Below, in pieces: positions 25,534-33,592 of a stretch of 53,018 bases of DNA. The notes beneath the pieces were generated by a model, which saw only the letters and a program-made list of their open reading frames with translations, did no database searches and was not told the origin of the DNA. The translations under genes and the position numbers were made by a program. The stretch is from Lachnospiraceae bacterium (GTDB lineage: Bacteria; Bacillota; Clostridia; Lachnospirales; Lachnospiraceae): positions 1 through 53,018 of the forward strand of contig JAJQIL010000142.1 of NCBI GenBank assembly GCA_021199235.1, in the 5' to 3' direction. Position 1 is the first letter of the stretch. Each line of letters starts with the position of its first letter.

Positions 25534-25863
25534 ATGAACTTTGGAAAAGGAATACAGAAGATTCAAGAGGCAGTAAAAAAGAACCGAGCGAGGGCTCCGG
25601 TTGCGACTCTGATGGCTGTGCTGACGATCCGGACAACGGCCTGTGCGAGTGATGTGGTGACGCAGATCAACAGCCTGAGTTCCTTTGTGCTTTCGATTAT
25701 CCAAGCGGCAGGCGTGATTGTCACGGCGTGGGGCGTGTTTGAGTTTGCCAACGGCTACCAGTCCCACGATGGTACGCAGCAAACCTCCGCACTGAAAAGG
25801 ATCATCGCCGGACTGATCATGGTCGGAGCTGGCACTCTGATGTCCATGCTGGGAGTTTCCTGA
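25534..25863 (+). CDS. Maff2 family mobile-element membrane protein
   Basis: A 109-residue protein. Residues 15-35 are hydrophobic with a signal-like start (APVATLMAVLTIRTTACAS); helices SFVLSIIQAAGVIVTAWGVF and RIIAGLIMVGAGTLMSML follow. The two-helix arrangement with a GVF-x-FANGYQ-like hinge is typical of Maff2, found at the head of the T4SS block of Tn1549-like ICEs, and is similar in shape to VirB2-type pilins. It probably contributes a pilin-like or channel subunit. It is followed 40 bp later by the TrbL-like gene. Confidence 0.85.
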   Translation: MNFGKGIQKIQEAVKKNRARAPVATLMAVLTIRTTACASDVVTQINSLSSFVLSIIQAAGVIVTAWGVFEFANGYQSHDGTQQTSALKRIIAGLIMVGAGTLMSMLGVS

Positions 25864-25903
25864 TGCCCATTCGATATTCCGGTAAGAGGGGAGGTTGGAG
25901 AAT

Positions 25904-26803
25904 ATGGGATTGATAAGCAACGCTATTGACTCTGCTTTTGAGAGTTTCGGAAGCTCCATGATGAATGTCGGGGAATGGATGTTAAGTGCCGGGTACAATG
26001 TCTGGAAAGGCAGCGGGAGCATTGCCGTCCAGTACGCACAGAAAGACCCCATGAGTGTTTCGAATGCATGGAGTACCGTGACCGGGAGCATCTACAGTAT
26101 TATGCTTTCGGTTGCTGCGGCTCTGGCAGTACTGTTTTTCGTGCTGGGCTGGCTGAACGAGAGTATTGATATCCGGACGAATTTTACGTTGGAAAGTATG
26201 TTCCGGTTTTTTGTCCGGTATGTGATCACTGCGTCGTTGATTGTCAATTCCCTGACGCTCGCGTCAGGGATTACACGGTGTGCGACTGCTTTGGCGACCT
26301 CGATCACAGCGGAAGTAGAGGCGAATGAGGCAGATGGGCTTTTCAATGAAATGAAAGAAGAACTGGACGATGACGATGCGGACGGCGGCACATGGTTAGC
26401 CTATGGGCTTGTGGCGATGTTCGGCGGTGTGATTGGCGGCCTGGTGATTATTGTATGCGCGATTCAGCTTGTTCTGGCGGTTATGTCGCGGCTTTTTAGA
26501 ATGCTGCTGTGTATTCCCTTCGCTCCGGTTGCGTTTGCCGGATTTGCGGGGGGACGGGAGTTCTCACAATCAGGCATCGCGTGGCTGAAAACTTATACTG
26601 GTTATTGTCTGGAGGCTCTGGTGATTATTCTTGCAATCGACATCAGTTATGGGCTGTTTCAGGACACCTCCGCGTTTGGAAGCGTTGACGGCGTGGTTGG
26701 GGTAGTGCTTGGAATCTGCGAATACTGCCTGCCGATGATAACCGCATGTGCCTGTGTGAGAGGAGCGGATACAGTAGTGCGGCGATGCCTGGGGCTGGGG
26801 TGA
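25904..26803 (+). CDS. VirB6/TrbL-like conjugal transfer membrane protein
   Basis: A 299-residue polytopic protein. I count six to seven hydrophobic segments, including SIMLSVAAALAVLFFVLGWL, a segment at ITASLIVNSLTL, LVAMFGGVIGGLVIIVCAIQ, and YCLEALVIILAI, with a small acidic loop (EELDDDDAD) in the middle. This fits the VirB6/TrbL inner-membrane channel protein of Firmicutes T4SS. The TTG at 25895 is in frame but has no ribosome binding site at the right distance; ATG 25904 has GGGGAGG 9 bp upstream, so I start there. Confidence 0.86.
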   Translation: MGLISNAIDSAFESFGSSMMNVGEWMLSAGYNVWKGSGSIAVQYAQKDPMSVSNAWSTVTGSIYSIMLSVAAALAVLFFVLGWLNESIDIRTNFTLESMFRFFVRYVITASLIVNSLTLASGITRCATALATSITAEVEANEADGLFNEMKEELDDDDADGGTWLAYGLVAMFGGVIGGLVIIVCAIQLVLAVMSRLFRMLLCIPFAPVAFAGFAGGREFSQSGIAWLKTYTGYCLEALVIILAIDISYGLFQDTSAFGSVDGVVGVVLGICEYCLPMITACACVRGADTVVRRCLGLG

Positions 26804-26882
26804 TGATTAGCAGAATGATTGATACCGGCCATTTGGAACAATGAACGAACAGAATATTTTTCAGCAACCGGAAAGATAGCGG

Positions 26883-26911
26883 TTGCAGACTGAAATAAAA
26901 AATGATATGAT
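26883..26911 (+). promoter_or_regulatory. Promoter of the small toxin mRNA
   Basis: TTGCAG (26883-26888), 17 bp, TATGAT (26906-26911). Transcription would start near 26918, giving a 100-nt leader before the toxin ATG at 27018. Confidence 0.75.
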
Positions 26912-27017
26912 TCTTGATACGTGGCGACAGCTGCGTGGAAAGTACCCATGACAGGGGTGGTAGCCTCCCGGCCTTAAAACCGGCTTGCCGGAATACATAG
27001 GAAGGGAGGTGGCGTGT

Positions 27018-27137
27018 ATGACAGCTTATGAGATCGTAATGGTCGTACTTGGGATATTGGCTTTGCTCGTGTCCTTTGGAGGCTTGTTAATTGCGTTGCT
27101 TACCTTTCTCGATAAGAGAAATAAGCGAAAAAAATAA
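27018..27137 (+). CDS. Holin-like type I toxin peptide
   Basis: A 39-residue peptide, MTAYEIVMVVLGILALLVSF followed by GGLLIALLTFLDKRNKRKK. One hydrophobic helix with a basic tail (KRNKRKK) is the pattern of the putative holin-like toxins (TxpA/Hol-Tox type) of Firmicutes. The ATG is preceded by AGGGAGG at 27003-27009. A predicted antisense RNA (27126-27230, minus strand) overlaps its 3' end. The 5' leader has CTCCCGG at 26965-26971, exactly complementary to CCGGGAG at 27195-27201 in the downstream region, so a long-range fold is possible. It lies between the TrbL-like and PrgI genes, an unusual place for a toxin. Confidence 0.82.
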   Translation: MTAYEIVMVVLGILALLVSFGGLLIALLTFLDKRNKRKK

Positions 27138-27230
27138 TGCCCATCCCGTCGGCCAACGAGATGGGCGCCTCTCATTGAGAGGTTATTAATCCCACCGGGA
27201 GCTTCCACTTTTGGAGTGGGTGCTTTCCTT
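27126..27230 (-). ncRNA. Predicted antisense RNA antitoxin for the holin-like toxin
   Basis: On the minus strand a promoter (27265-27237) is followed about 7 nt later by a transcript start near 27230. The terminator is the stem GCCCATC/GATGGGC (27166-27160 with 27145-27139) with a T-run corresponding to plus-strand 27126-27137, which codes the Lys-rich end of the toxin. The RNA is about 100 nt and overlaps the toxin 3' end, the architecture of TxpA/RatA-type systems. This is a prediction from sequence only. Confidence 0.7.
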
Positions 27231-27236
27231 ACACAT

Positions 27237-27265
27237 AATATATCATTTGACGGTGGATAATTCAA
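27237..27265 (-). promoter_or_regulatory. Promoter of the antisense RNA
   Basis: Minus strand: TTGAAT (27265-27260), 17 bp, TATATT (27242-27237). It matches the bacterial housekeeping consensus well at both boxes and is stronger than typical for this window. Confidence 0.75.
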
Positions 27266-27362
27266 TAGAAATTTTTGATTTGAGAGAAAATCAGGCAGAG
27301 AAAGCGATGAGAATCGTGATCCCTGCTTTTTTTATGCCCTGTAGCGAAGGGAGAGGAAGAAT

Positions 27363-27953
27363 ATGCAGATACCAGTAAACAAGGACATAGACGATTACAA
27401 AGACGATTTCTTTAAAGGAATGACACTAAGGCAGACAACGATGTGCGTGTTGACACTGGCGGTCGGTATCGGATGTTATTTCCTGTGTAACAGTGTGCTG
27501 GGATTGCCGCAGACAGTTTCGCTGTATCTGGTGTTCCCGGCTGCATTGCCTTTTGCGGCTGCCGGATTCCTGAAAATTGACGGAATGCCGCCGCTCGAGT
27601 ATCTGAAAAGACGACGGGAGGTAACGCAGACACCATTGTATCGTTACCGCCCTATGATTTTTGAGCGTGCAGAATCAGGGAAGGGCGACTGGATGGAGAA
27701 CTATATGACAGACGGAGAATGTCCGGGGCAGGAACAGCAGGATATTGATATAAAGGAAGCAACTGCGGAAGAACAGGGGGGTTTTTATAGAGAGCAGGCG
27801 CATCGTATAAAGCGCAAAGACAGAAAGAAACTGCTTGCACCTTATGAGGATGAAGGCTCTGGTCTGTTGCGGGAGCCGGACTCAGATAGTGAGGGGAGCA
27901 AAACGGAACTACAGACAGCAAATGATGAAACCGGGGTGATGGGAAAAATATGA
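27363..27953 (+). CDS. PrgI family (VirB3-like) conjugal transfer protein
   Basis: A 196-residue protein. The start MQIPVNKDIDDYKDDFFKGM leads to two hydrophobic helices (TTMCVLTLAVGIGCYFLCNS and VSLYLVFPAALPFAAAGFL) and the conserved IDGMPPLEYLKRR motif. This is PrgI, the Firmicutes counterpart of VirB3. Residues 100-196 are a charged extension. It overlaps the VirB4 gene by ATGA (27950-27953). It sits in the inner-membrane channel complex. Confidence 0.88.
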   Translation: MQIPVNKDIDDYKDDFFKGMTLRQTTMCVLTLAVGIGCYFLCNSVLGLPQTVSLYLVFPAALPFAAAGFLKIDGMPPLEYLKRRREVTQTPLYRYRPMIFERAESGKGDWMENYMTDGECPGQEQQDIDIKEATAEEQGGFYREQAHRIKRKDRKKLLAPYEDEGSGLLREPDSDSEGSKTELQTANDETGVMGKI

Positions 27954-30439
27954 AAATGGCAGATTGCAAGGTAAAGACGGAGAAGCTTTTTAAAATACCA
28001 AAATACGTGCAGGAGCTTATCCCGGTTTACCGAATCAGTGAGGATGGCATTTTTGAATTGGAAAAGAAGCCGGATGGGGTGAAGAAGCTGTATGACCGGG
28101 CATATCTGTTTGAAGATGCCAACTTTGCGACCATGGATGATTACGAGAAGGAGGATTTTCTGAAGCTCTACTGTGGGATGCTGAACAGCCTGAATGTGTC
28201 GTTTAAGATCAGTATCATGAACAACAACCGCGATATGGGACAGGTCCGGCGGGAGGTTTTCCTCCGCTGCAAGGACAAACAATTCAAAGAACTGGTAGAT
28301 TCTTTGAACAACCATATCGAGGATTCATTGGTGAAAGGCCGTGCCGGGATTGACCAGGCGCGGATTTTTATTATCAGCTGCAGGCGGGAAAATGTGGGGC
28401 AGGCAAGGGATTACTTCCACTCTATGGAAGCGAATCTGATGCTCTGTTTTGGACGGATGAAGTCAGCTCTGATCCCATTGAATGCTGAGGAACGGCTCCG
28501 CTATCTCTATGCTTTCTACAATCTGGGAAGCGAAGCGGAATACCACTTTGATTTTAAGCGGGCGCTGAAAAGAAACCGGGATTGGAAAAGCTACATTTCC
28601 CCGATGTCTATCCGCCAGTGCCAGGATGAATATGGGAAATTTGATGGGATGTCGCTGCAGATTGACGGGCGGTATGTCCGGGCACTGTATCTGCCGAAGT
28701 GGCCGAATACAGTGGACACCTCGGTGGTGCAAAAGCTGATGGGAGGCTCACAGCATGTGATTCTGACGATTGATGCTGCAGCAATCCCGCAAGAGGTTAC
28801 ACGAAAAACACTCGATGATCTGTACCTGCAGAACAGCCGGGCGATTGAGAAGCAGCAGGAGGCGAGGAATAATGCGCGGGCGTGGTCATCAGATATCACC
28901 TATGAACGGCGCAGAGAGAAAGAAGAACTGGAATCCTACATGGATATCCTGAATGAGAATGACGAGAAGATGTTTTATGTGGGGGTTTACGCGATCCTTA
29001 CTGCTGACAGTTTAACTGAGCTGGATAATGATGCAGTGGCGTTCTGTCAGACTGCGGAGAGTGAAGGGTTTGCCTTCCAGCCGGCAAGATGGAATCAGAT
29101 TGACGCTGTGAACACAGCGCTGCCGACCGGGGCGCGGTATTGTACGGACAGCATGAGGCCGTTGTTTACACAGCCGCTTGCCGCAGTGACACCGTTTGTT
29201 GTGCATGAACTGTACCATCCGGGCGGGCAGTTTTACGGCGTGAATCAGGTATCGAAAAATGTGCTGATCGGAGACCGGAAACGGCTGAAAAACGGGAACG
29301 GGTTTATTTTGGGAACGACTGGGTCTGGCAAAAGTTTGTATGCGAAAATCGAGATTACCGAAGTATTTCTGAGGTTGGAGGATGACATTATTATTATCGA
29401 TCCTCAGAACGAGTACAAAGGGGTTACGGAATATCTCGGTGGCCAGTACGTGGAGTTTGGCTCCGGAGCCGGAAATTATATCAATCCTTTGGACACGGAC
29501 ACACTGGAATTTATGGAGACAGACAAGTTTTTGGTAGATAAAACCCAGCTGATGTGCAGCCTTTTCACGCAGATCAAAGGAGAAATTACCGGGCAGGAGC
29601 GTTCCCTGATCGGGCGGTGTGTAAAACGGGTTTATGAACCGATTTTGAAAAAACGGGGAAGACGAGCCGCAGCACCGACTTTACTTGATTTCTATAACGA
29701 ATTGGGGGAACAGGATGAATTAGTAGCGCATGAACTGAGACTTGATCTGGAAATCTTTGTCAACGGTGCACTGGATATGTTCTCAAAGCCGACGAATGTG
29801 AATGTCAGGAACCGTCTGACGGTTTATGGAATTGCGGACCTGGGAGAGGAACAGAGCGGCATTGGGATGCTGATCATGCTGGAAGGTATCCGCGCCCGGA
29901 TTGCCCGTAACGCCGTAAAAGGAAGGGCAACCTGGCTTTATGTAGACGAATTCCATAACATGACGGCGCACCAGTACACCGCGAACTTTTTTGAAAAGAT
30001 CTGGAAAGAAGTCCGAAAATTGGGCGGCATCTGTACGGCAATCACGCAGAATATCGCGGATTGTCTGGCATTAAAGACGATTGAGACGATGCTTTGCAAT
30101 TCCGAGTACATCGCCTTTTTTAACCAGTCGGAGATTGAGATGGAAATTTTGCGCAATACACTGCGGATATCCGATAATCTTCTGGAGTACGTGCAGAACA
30201 CGCCGCCCGGCTGCGGCCTGCTGAAATTTGGCGGTGGAACGTTTATTCCGGGAGATATGAGAATCAAGCCTTCAAATATACTCTATAGCATTGCAAACAC
30301 AAATTTCCACGAAATTCAGCGAGAGAAGCGTGGAAAGCAAAAAGAATTGAAAAATGCGGTTCAGAATTTGCCGGAAAGTGTAAGGGAGAGTATTCGGGAC
30401 GCCCCTACAGAAAAGGAGGCGGTTTATCTGGGAGAATGA
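27950..30439 (+). CDS. VirB4-like conjugation ATPase
   Basis: An 829-residue ATPase. Walker A is FILGTTGSGKSLYAK (about residue 450), Walker B is TWLYVDEFHNM (about residue 660), and the intervening IIIIDPQNEYKGVTEYLGG and IARNAVKGRATWLYVDE match VirB4/TraC-like enzymes of Firmicutes ICEs. The first 400 residues hold the CagE/TrbE-like N-terminal domain. Length is normal for this family (about 800). It powers the T4SS assembly and DNA transfer. The next gene follows 36 bp later. Confidence 0.95.
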   Translation: MKMADCKVKTEKLFKIPKYVQELIPVYRISEDGIFELEKKPDGVKKLYDRAYLFEDANFATMDDYEKEDFLKLYCGMLNSLNVSFKISIMNNNRDMGQVRREVFLRCKDKQFKELVDSLNNHIEDSLVKGRAGIDQARIFIISCRRENVGQARDYFHSMEANLMLCFGRMKSALIPLNAEERLRYLYAFYNLGSEAEYHFDFKRALKRNRDWKSYISPMSIRQCQDEYGKFDGMSLQIDGRYVRALYLPKWPNTVDTSVVQKLMGGSQHVILTIDAAAIPQEVTRKTLDDLYLQNSRAIEKQQEARNNARAWSSDITYERRREKEELESYMDILNENDEKMFYVGVYAILTADSLTELDNDAVAFCQTAESEGFAFQPARWNQIDAVNTALPTGARYCTDSMRPLFTQPLAAVTPFVVHELYHPGGQFYGVNQVSKNVLIGDRKRLKNGNGFILGTTGSGKSLYAKIEITEVFLRLEDDIIIIDPQNEYKGVTEYLGGQYVEFGSGAGNYINPLDTDTLEFMETDKFLVDKTQLMCSLFTQIKGEITGQERSLIGRCVKRVYEPILKKRGRRAAAPTLLDFYNELGEQDELVAHELRLDLEIFVNGALDMFSKPTNVNVRNRLTVYGIADLGEEQSGIGMLIMLEGIRARIARNAVKGRATWLYVDEFHNMTAHQYTANFFEKIWKEVRKLGGICTAITQNIADCLALKTIETMLCNSEYIAFFNQSEIEMEILRNTLRISDNLLEYVQNTPPGCGLLKFGGGTFIPGDMRIKPSNILYSIANTNFHEIQREKRGKQKELKNAVQNLPESVRESIRDAPTEKEAVYLGE

Positions 30440-30475
30440 ATTGCCCGCGGGATGCTTCGCGGAAGGTGGTGAGAG

Positions 30476-32788
30476 ATGGATATCAGGCAAAAGGAAGAAA
30501 CGAGAGACATTGATACCAGGGATGTCAGCCTACGTGCTGCAGGTGAGAATGTGGCAAGGATTCAGCGGGGTGCTTCTGCGTCGATGCGGATTGGTGATTC
30601 TGGAACGAAGACAGCCAGAAAAGCGGTCGGATATGTAAGAAACAGTGCCAGAAACAGATCCCTTTCACGGGAAAGCCGGGCGGCATTATCTTACCTTTCG
30701 CGGGAGCAAAGAAAGCAGTGGAACAGCTACAGCAGCCGGGAACAGGCACAGATACTGGATGCGGTAGAGAAAAAAGTCGAGCGTCGGATGCGGTATCAGT
30801 CGAATGGGACAGCAGCAAGGCCAGTATCTCAGGAGCGCAGGGATATAAGCAGCGCGTACCGTATGCCAGAAGACGAATATGGGAGACGGAGTAATCCAGA
30901 AGGAAGCCAACAGGGAAAGCAGACATATGACAGCCGGATGAAGAAAGCGGATTTGAAAGATCGGAACAGACGGTTGAATGATGTTGCTTCGGAGTCTCAA
31001 GATAGCAGGAGGAACAGTGTCAGACTGTCAGGGCAAGCAGAGCGGCGGGGGAATGTTGACCTGGCAGGTCAAAAAACTCAAGAGAAATTAATAACTGTGG
31101 TTGTGCGGAATGATTCCAAGATTAGAAATCCCATGCCAGGACAGGGATCTCTTCATGCAACAGGGGAGCGGCAGAGAAAAATCCGGATTTTGACTGAAGC
31201 AGGGCGAATCCGAAAAGCCGATGATAACCGGAGATATATTTACGTGAATCCGCGCATTTCCAAAGAGACCCTCGAAACAGTACGCAGGAATCGGACGCAG
31301 ATGGCCTTTCGGGAAGAAAAGAGAGCGGAACCTGTTATCGTAAAAGCATATCAGAAGACACCATCGGTTTCAGGAAAGGGTTCAGGCAAAACGGATGAGC
31401 AGGGAATCCGATTAAAAAAGATGTACCTTGCCAGGCAGGATGATATAGCTTCAAGCAACAGAGGACTGGTTCTCAGGAAAGAGTTGGACAGGCTTGCAGG
31501 TGGTACGCAGGGACATCGCTATGCCGTCTCCGGCAGTGTACGTAAAAAGGGCATAGAAAAGGAGTATCACGAAGTTTTTTACACACCGGACCCGGAGAAG
31601 GCAAACCGAAGGATAAAGACTCTGGAACGAAAAGCCAGGAAGGGGGCCAGAAAGGAATCCACCGCGAAGAAAAAGATGTTTGTGCGGGAGCTTGGCAGCC
31701 TGCTTGATAAGGATGCCCGGAAGCGGGAATCTGTGAAGAAGATGCAGCGGACAGAAATGATCGAGCAGACAGAATTGGAGAGGGAGACTGCAGCAAATGC
31801 CGTCCGGGTGGTGATGCTCCCAATCCGGGTGAAAGCAGCACAGATAAAAATACAGATTCAGAAGAAGCTGACAGAGATGGTTTCAGGAATCGGGAAATAT
31901 GCCGCTATGCTCGGGGGAGTGCTTTTGCTGCTCCTTTTTTTAGTCTCTTTTTTTGCTGCCCTGTTCGGGAGCCTCGCCGGTGAAGAAGAAAACAGTACCA
32001 TGTATTCCGCGTCTGGCAGCGAGATCGTTGAGTATGCGCAATCATGGATTGGAATTACCCAGTATGCTTATGGTGCCGGGCGGGATTCCGCTACTGACTG
32101 GCAGGACTACTCGGATTGTAGTTCGTTTGTTCATGGGGTGTTCAGCCATTTTGGAATTGAGATCGGATGGACAACGACAGCGATGGAAGATATCGGAATG
32201 GAAGTTGAAGGCGGCCTGACCGATGCCATTCCGGGGGATATCGTCCTCTTTTTCGACGGATGGGTGCAGTCCGGGAACAGTGGCCATGTTGGTATTTATG
32301 CCGGGGATGGAATGATGGTGCATAATTCGGTGAGCCGGGGAGTGTGTATGTCCAGCGTAGAATCGGACGGCAGGCAGTATGTGGTGCGCCGGGTGATAAC
32401 CGGAACATCTTCAGGAAACAGTACCGACAATACCGATTATACCGAAGAGCAGATGGAGATTATTTGGGCAATTGTCTGTCAGGAGGATGGAGGAAGTTAC
32501 GCTGGCGCGCTTGCGGTGATCAGCACGGCGATGAACCGGGTGGACAGCGCACAGTGGTCGTACTTGGGGAGCAACGCCTACGAGCAGCTGACCGCATCCG
32601 GGCAGTTCTGTTACAGCATTGATACTTACTGGCAGCGATATCTGGGAGGGAATGTGCCTGATTATGTTAAACAGGCGGTCAGCGATTGCCTGGAAAATGG
32701 AATCCGGAACCATTCACACACGAGCTTCCGCAGTTACTATACGGAAGGCTCCGAGCAGATCGGCGGCGGAAACTATTACTTTGGCTAA
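30476..32788 (+). CDS. CD1108-type conjugation hydrolase with NlpC/P60 and SleB-like domains
   Basis: A 770-residue protein. Residues 1-465 are long, basic and mostly disordered or helical. One transmembrane segment lies at about 470-495 (KYAAMLGGVLLLLLFLVSFF). The NlpC/P60 domain has catalytic Cys in YSDCSSFVHG (about 547), His in SGHVGIYAGDG (about 602) and a third polar residue in VHNSVSRG. The C-terminal 115 residues (EEQMEIIWAIVCQEDG to GGGNYYFG) fit a SleB-type cell-wall hydrolase (Hydrolase_2), with CQEDGG and the FRSYY motif. Two different peptidoglycan cutters on one transmembrane anchor suit local wall opening by the T4SS. Confidence 0.88.
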   Translation: MDIRQKEETRDIDTRDVSLRAAGENVARIQRGASASMRIGDSGTKTARKAVGYVRNSARNRSLSRESRAALSYLSREQRKQWNSYSSREQAQILDAVEKKVERRMRYQSNGTAARPVSQERRDISSAYRMPEDEYGRRSNPEGSQQGKQTYDSRMKKADLKDRNRRLNDVASESQDSRRNSVRLSGQAERRGNVDLAGQKTQEKLITVVVRNDSKIRNPMPGQGSLHATGERQRKIRILTEAGRIRKADDNRRYIYVNPRISKETLETVRRNRTQMAFREEKRAEPVIVKAYQKTPSVSGKGSGKTDEQGIRLKKMYLARQDDIASSNRGLVLRKELDRLAGGTQGHRYAVSGSVRKKGIEKEYHEVFYTPDPEKANRRIKTLERKARKGARKESTAKKKMFVRELGSLLDKDARKRESVKKMQRTEMIEQTELERETAANAVRVVMLPIRVKAAQIKIQIQKKLTEMVSGIGKYAAMLGGVLLLLLFLVSFFAALFGSLAGEEENSTMYSASGSEIVEYAQSWIGITQYAYGAGRDSATDWQDYSDCSSFVHGVFSHFGIEIGWTTTAMEDIGMEVEGGLTDAIPGDIVLFFDGWVQSGNSGHVGIYAGDGMMVHNSVSRGVCMSSVESDGRQYVVRRVITGTSSGNSTDNTDYTEEQMEIIWAIVCQEDGGSYAGALAVISTAMNRVDSAQWSYLGSNAYEQLTASGQFCYSIDTYWQRYLGGNVPDYVKQAVSDCLENGIRNHSHTSFRSYYTEGSEQIGGGNYYFG

Positions 32789-32829
32789 CAGTCCAGAACA
32801 GCAGCAAATATAGCCTGCTTTCTGGACTG
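32789..32829. other. Perfect 10-bp inverted repeat after the CD1108-type gene
   Basis: CAGTCCAGAA (32789-32798) and TTCTGGACTG (32820-32829) are perfect complements, and the inner AGCAG/CTGCT continues the stem with bulges. There is no T-run after it. It may be a stability or processing element between the T4SS block and the next gene, or a terminator of a non-canonical kind. Confidence 0.55.
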
Positions 32830-32855
32830 ATGAAATTATGATGGGGAGATTTACG

Positions 32856-33581
32856 ATGGATAAAAAGAAAATAAAGCTGTACATTATCCTGCTTGTGCTG
32901 CTGATCGGCGCATCAGTACTGCTGCCATATGCGGTAAATACTGTTTCGGATGCGATTGTGGGGAGAATTATCAATCACTCTGAGACAGAGACGGATTATG
33001 AAACAGAAGAAGAACTACTGACTGAAACAGAAGATATTTCTGATAGTAGTGCTGAAACGGGAACAAAAAAAGTATCAGAAACAGAGTTGGGCGCAGGAGA
33101 GACAGTCGTGCTGGGGGTGGAATCAGATTCGGAATCTGCATCTGCTACTGATAGTTTATCAGAAACGACAGCAACAGGTTCTGACTCTGGAAGCCAAGAA
33201 GCAACACAGGCGTCAAGTGAAGGAAAGACAGAGGAAGCTGATACAGCCCAATCGGAAAGGTTGAATGAAATGGAAACTTACGTATCTTCGTTTCAGCCTG
33301 AGATAGTTGTATCAGCTGGAGTTGAGGACAGCTACTCTGATTTTCTGGACGGAAGGGAGACGCAGTTTCTGGAAGCAGTCGGGGAATACGTATATTCTAT
33401 CTATGACGATCTGGTGGACATCGCAGAAATAGAGATTGTGGAGACTGTCCGGAACAATGACGACGAATGTTCCTGCCAGATTGAACTGTTTACGGATGAT
33501 GGCAATTCAGAACTATTCATCTGCAGCTATAACAAGAAATGGGACTATTACGGGGTATATTCCCTGTACAGCGTTGACTGA
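32856..33581 (+). CDS. Membrane-anchored Glu/Thr-rich protein, paralogue 1
   Basis: A 241-residue protein. An N-terminal membrane anchor (KLYIILLVLLIGASVLLPYA) is followed by an acidic, Thr/Ser/Glu-rich stalk (about residues 45-140) and a C-terminal globular domain of about 90 residues starting VVSAGVEDSYSDFLDGRETQ and ending DYYGVYSLYSVD. The domain resembles those of the next two genes. I chose ATG 32856 because GGGGAG lies 8 bp upstream; 32838 is in frame but has no such site. No known family recognised. It lies downstream of the CD1108-type gene in the same direction. Confidence 0.68.
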   Translation: MDKKKIKLYIILLVLLIGASVLLPYAVNTVSDAIVGRIINHSETETDYETEEELLTETEDISDSSAETGTKKVSETELGAGETVVLGVESDSESASATDSLSETTATGSDSGSQEATQASSEGKTEEADTAQSERLNEMETYVSSFQPEIVVSAGVEDSYSDFLDGRETQFLEAVGEYVYSIYDDLVDIAEIEIVETVRNNDDECSCQIELFTDDGNSELFICSYNKKWDYYGVYSLYSVD

Positions 33582-33592
33582 GGAGGAAAAAC

